Part shown: one piece after another, positions 60,826 to 64,000 of the stretch
Layout: each line of letters opens with the position of its first letter
How positions within the stretch are numbered: the stretch's first letter is position 1
DNA from: Pedobacter sp. BS3
Lineage (GTDB): Bacteria; Bacteroidota; Bacteroidia; Sphingobacteriales; Sphingobacteriaceae
Assembly: GCF_008274585.1 (NCBI RefSeq)
Contig: NZ_VTRT01000003.1
Coordinates: 62,001 to 126,000, forward strand
Length of the DNA stretch: 64,000 bases
Direction of reading: 5' to 3'
Program-made: the position numbers and the translations under genes
The notes under the pieces: generated by a model
Seen by the model: the letters and a program-made list of their open reading frames with translations, nothing else
Database searches by the model: none
What the model was told of the DNA's origin: nothing

Positions 60826-63800
60826 TTATAATGAAAGATTTAATCCTAAAATAAAGCTCCGGCTTCTGGGATATGCCGACCAGTCAACTCCCGGTGTAAC
60901 CGGTGTAGTTCGCCGTGTATTCACTTCGGGGTCATACCCGGAATAACCGGTAATCACGGCCAGGTTATTGACTGTACCGTAAACCCGCAGATTTTTTATT
61001 TTCAGCGGGCTTAACAAACGGACTGGAAAAGTATAGCCGAGTGTAATGTTATTGATCCGCAAAAACGAGCCGTCTTCCATAGCCCATGATGTAGGATACC
61101 AGGCTCCCACGCCGCTTATCGGCATCCATATCGAAGCGTTTTTGTTAATGGCAGCCAATTCTTCCGGCGGCACACCGGTTACTACCTGCTGGCCTGAAAT
61201 GGTAACTACCTGCTGAATAACATTACCATTATTATCAATGGTGCGCCAGCGGTTATTCATGATGGCCAGCGAATTGTTATTCCGGCTGTATCCGTTTGTA
61301 AATTCAATTTTATTGGCATTATACACTTTATTGCCGTACACAAAGTTTACGAATACGCTTAAATCGAAATTTTTATACGTAAACTGTTGGTTGAGGCCAC
61401 CGGTAAACTTGGGATTGGCGTTACCGATAATAGTTTTGTCGCTTTCATCGATAACCTGGTTGCCATCCAGATCTTTCAGTTTCATCCATCCTGGCTGAGC
61501 AATACCTATTGCATTCGAAACATCGGTTACGCCGGGTTTGAGTGTGTACTGACTTGTTGCCGCATCGTAGTTAAAATCATCAACAGTATAAAACCCGTCG
61601 GAAACAAAGCCGTACATGGTTCCTACCGGCTCGCCTACTTTTACAATATAGTCTGCCGGCTGCCCCGATATTCCGAACCCTGAATTTGTAAGATAACTGT
61701 TTTGCTGATTGGATAGCTTTTCAATCTTGTTGCGGTTAAAAGCCATGTTGAAGTTAGTGCTCCAGGTAAAGTTTTTATGCCGGATGGCCACTGCATTTAG
61801 CTGAAATTCCAGTCCACGGTTGGATGTGCTTCCCACATTCTGCATTTGAGTAGTATAGCCAGCTGTGGGTGGTATGGGAACAAGGATCAGCAGATCACGC
61901 ACAGAATTTTTATAGGCATCAACGGTTAGTTGGATACGGTCTTTAAGTAACGACAGGTCAAGCCCGATATTCCGCGATACGGTGGTCTCCCATTTCAGGT
62001 TCTTATTAGCCAGGCTGCTTACGGTATATCCCGGCACTACCTGCTCATTAAGCGCATATTTAACCGGCAGATCATTATACGTGCTGCTAAAAATATTCAT
62101 GTACAAATAATCGTCCATACGGTTATTACCGGATGTACCGTAGCTGGCACGAAGTTTCAGATCGGATATTACCGGGATATTTTTCATAAAATCTTCCTGC
62201 GATATACGCCAGGCGACTGCTCCCGACGGGAAATAACCCCAGCGCTTATCGGGTGCGAATTTTGACGATCCGTCTGCACGCATACTGAATGTAGCCAGGT
62301 ATTTGTCTTTGTAGGCGTAATTGGCCCGGCCAAAGAACGATACAATACGGCTCTCGTAAGCTGTTGCTAAAGGATATGAAGGAACAGATGTACCAATATT
62401 CAGCTGATTCAGCGCTTTTTCGGCCGTGATACCAACCGGAAAATTTTTCAGCTCGTTATCCAGGCTTTTTGCCGATACATTATAAAATTCGTTTCCAAGC
62501 AAGGCATCAAAATGATGATCTGACTTTTTTGAATTAGTATAAGAGAACACATTGGAATTGGTTAAGCTGCTGATATTATTGGTTACCACGCTAACCATCG
62601 GCATGCCGGCACCCTGGTTTCTTGCCTTCGATGTGATATAATCATAGAAGCTGTTTAGCGTTTGATTCGTATAATTTACGCCCAGTGTTGACTTGAATGA
62701 AAAGTGTTTATTAAACGTATAGTTGATATAGCCGTTCAGGTTGGTAACTTTAGTATACCGTTTACGGTACATGGCGTCACTTAATAGCACCGGATTAATA
62801 ATGCCCACACCGTTACCGGTATTGGTTTCCTCATAATAGGCCTCGTCCAGATCTTCGGGCGATAAATTACCAATGAGCAAAGGCCGGTATTTAATGGTAT
62901 GCCGTAACAAGTTATATGACACCGCTCCTGCATCAGATGTACCTGCGCCCGTAATAACCTGGTTGTTGTACCGTATATTAAAGCCTGCTCTTAACGCGTT
63001 ACTTACGTGGGTATCAAACCTGAAATTAACAAGCTTACGGTCAAAATCAGAGTTGAGCATGATACCATCTTCGCCATTGCTGGTCATGCTCAGGTTAAAT
63101 TGCGTGGTTTTGGTTCCGCCTACAATGCTTACATTATGGGTCTGGGTGATGGCATCGTTACCAAATGTTTTTTTCTGCCAGTCTATAAACGGTACACTTT
63201 TATACTGATCTAAATCTTCCCAATTGCCATACGTTTCGGCAAAACCGTTTTCTGTAGTGGTTAATCCGCGTGATCTTTCATATTGGCTGATCACGAAATC
63301 ATAAGGATGCATAACATCAAGCTCATTAGCCAGGCTTTTAAGACCTACCAGGCCATTATAATTTACCCGTGTTTTCATCACCTTCCCTCCTTTGGTCGTG
63401 ATAATAACCACTCCATTGGCCCCACGTGCACCATATATGGAAGTTGCCGAAGCATCTTTCAGTACATCCACAGATTCTATATCCTGCGGCGACAGGCTGG
63501 ATAAACCATCATCCACAACAATACCATCTATAACATATAACGGTGAATTGTCCTGGGTAATTGAACCACCGCCCCGCACTTTAATCTGCACTTCAGAGCC
63601 CGGCGCTCCTTCGGAAGAAGTAACCTGTACACCAGCCAGCCGGCCGGCCAGCGCCTCGGCGGCAGAGTTAATGGGAATATCTTTTAACTGCTTTTCGCCA
63701 ACTGAAGAAACCGAGCCGGTCAGATCTCTCCGGTTTACCGTAGCGTATCCGATAGCTACCACTTCATTGAGCTGAATATTATCATTTTTTAGCCGGAAAT

Positions 63801-64000
63801 GAGCAGTATTCTGGTTACCGGTAACAGTAATTTCCTGTGTTTTATAACCTATATAACGTGCTACTAACGTAATGTTGCCCTTAGCAGAAGTAGTTATGCT
63901 GAAATTGCCATTCGCATCGGTCTGTGTGCCTTTTGTCTCCCCTTTTATTACAATACTTACGCCAATCAATGACTCGTTGGTATCTGCATCTTTTACATTG
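60826..64000 (-). CDS. SusC/RagA-family TonB-dependent transporter, 5' end outside the window
   Basis: Outer-membrane transporter for oligosaccharides. The open frame continues through position 64000, so the N-terminal signal peptide and the start are missing; about 1,058 residues are visible. An N-terminal carboxypeptidase-like domain (LIGVSIVIKGE to FRLKND) is followed by a TonB plug (VSSVGEKQLKDIPINSAAEALAGRLAGVQV, VRGGGSITQDNSPLYVIDGI) with the SusC signature DVLKDASATSIYGARGANGVVIIT, and a 22-strand barrel with the C-terminal Phe-x-Leu-Gly-Leu-type end (FILGLNLSL). With the downstream susD, pectate lyase and module protein this is a polysaccharide utilisation locus; pectin is the likely substrate from the lyase. 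The regulator would be upstream, out of view. Confidence 0.95.
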   Translation of the reverse strand, partial: NVKDADTNESLIGVSIVIKGETKGTQTDANGNFSITTSAKGNITLVARYIGYKTQEITVTGNQNTAHFRLKNDNIQLNEVVAIGYATVNRRDLTGSVSSVGEKQLKDIPINSAAEALAGRLAGVQVTSSEGAPGSEVQIKVRGGGSITQDNSPLYVIDGIVVDDGLSSLSPQDIESVDVLKDASATSIYGARGANGVVIITTKGGKVMKTRVNYNGLVGLKSLANELDVMHPYDFVISQYERSRGLTTTENGFAETYGNWEDLDQYKSVPFIDWQKKTFGNDAITQTHNVSIVGGTKTTQFNLSMTSNGEDGIMLNSDFDRKLVNFRFDTHVSNALRAGFNIRYNNQVITGAGTSDAGAVSYNLLRHTIKYRPLLIGNLSPEDLDEAYYEETNTGNGVGIINPVLLSDAMYRKRYTKVTNLNGYINYTFNKHFSFKSTLGVNYTNQTLNSFYDYITSKARNQGAGMPMVSVVTNNISSLTNSNVFSYTNSKKSDHHFDALLGNEFYNVSAKSLDNELKNFPVGITAEKALNQLNIGTSVPSYPLATAYESRIVSFFGRANYAYKDKYLATFSMRADGSSKFAPDKRWGYFPSGAVAWRISQEDFMKNIPVISDLKLRASYGTSGNNRMDDYLYMNIFSSTYNDLPVKYALNEQVVPGYTVSSLANKNLKWETTVSRNIGLDLSLLKDRIQLTVDAYKNSVRDLLILVPIPPTAGYTTQMQNVGSTSNRGLEFQLNAVAIRHKNFTWSTNFNMAFNRNKIEKLSNQQNSYLTNSGFGISGQPADYIVKVGEPVGTMYGFVSDGFYTVDDFNYDAATSQYTLKPGVTDVSNAIGIAQPGWMKLKDLDGNQVIDESDKTIIGNANPKFTGGLNQQFTYKNFDLSVFVNFVYGNKVYNANKIEFTNGYSRNNNSLAIMNNRWRTIDNNGNVIQQVVTISGQQVVTGVPPEELAAINKNASIWMPISGVGAWYPTSWAMEDGSFLRINNITLGYTFPVRLLSPLKIKNLRVYGTVNNLAVITGYSGYDPEVNTRRTTPVTPGVDWSAYPRSRSFILGLNLSL

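Overview
The window looks like chromosomal DNA from a Bacteroidota bacterium of the family Sphingobacteriaceae (Mucilaginibacter/Pedobacter-like). The signs are a SusC/SusD pair, type IX secretion C-terminal domains, a fused MurF-alanine racemase, a class I PPK2, and many exact copies of the Bacteroidota promoter box TAnnTTTG a short way upstream of starts. The family call is from gene content; no rRNA is present to confirm it.

Layout. 0.1-5.9 kb: a small heat-shock gene divergent from a hot-dog thioesterase, a YpdA-type flavoprotein, three uncharacterised secreted or membrane proteins, and a toxin-antitoxin pair with a frameshifted toxin. 5.9-12.8 kb (minus strand): tetR-tolC-mfp-rnd multidrug efflux operon with a perfect palindrome over its promoter. 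13.2-23.1 kb (minus strand): tatA, then a metal-response region transcribed dsbD - response regulator - histidine kinase - czcC - czcB - czcA. The efflux part is bracketed by a perfect 28-bp inverted repeat. 23.3-27.3 kb: housekeeping genes (DUF502, murF-alr, recX) and a tRNA-Gly/tRNA-Leu operon. 27.3-28.2 kb: no protein gene, but a candidate structured RNA. 28.2-39.8 kb: a lipoprotein, a LysR regulator divergent from a methyltransferase, a second antitoxin with a truncated toxin, PPK2, PBP1A, a large outer-membrane HELVH/TolB-propeller protein, a REP-like hairpin cluster, a GIY-YIG protein lacking its expected catalytic Glu divergent from a LexA-like regulator, and a Spy-like protein.

39.8-52.1 kb is visibly AT-richer and carries cell-surface functions: an alpha-1,2-fucosyltransferase-like GT11, a Wzx-type flippase, GT2 and GT4 glycosyltransferases, a 1638-residue C25 (gingipain/PorU-like) peptidase translationally coupled to an asparagine synthase, and a FemAB-like protein. 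52.2-54.0 kb: an HDAC-like deacetylase and a secreted protein resembling the accessory domain of GH88 rhamnogalacturonyl hydrolases. 54.2-64.0 kb (minus strand): a polysaccharide-utilisation locus, probably for pectin, running susC (cut by the window edge) - susD - pectate lyase with three tandem N-terminal modules - a secreted protein with a fourth copy of that module.

The genes form several small functional blocks rather than one large system. The points most worth following are the repeat-bracketed efflux operon tied to a thiol-reductase/two-component operon, the two separately disabled toxins, the hairpin clusters, the candidate RNA, and the tandem modules of the pectate lyase. I did not find a phage, insertion sequence, CRISPR array or obvious defence system.
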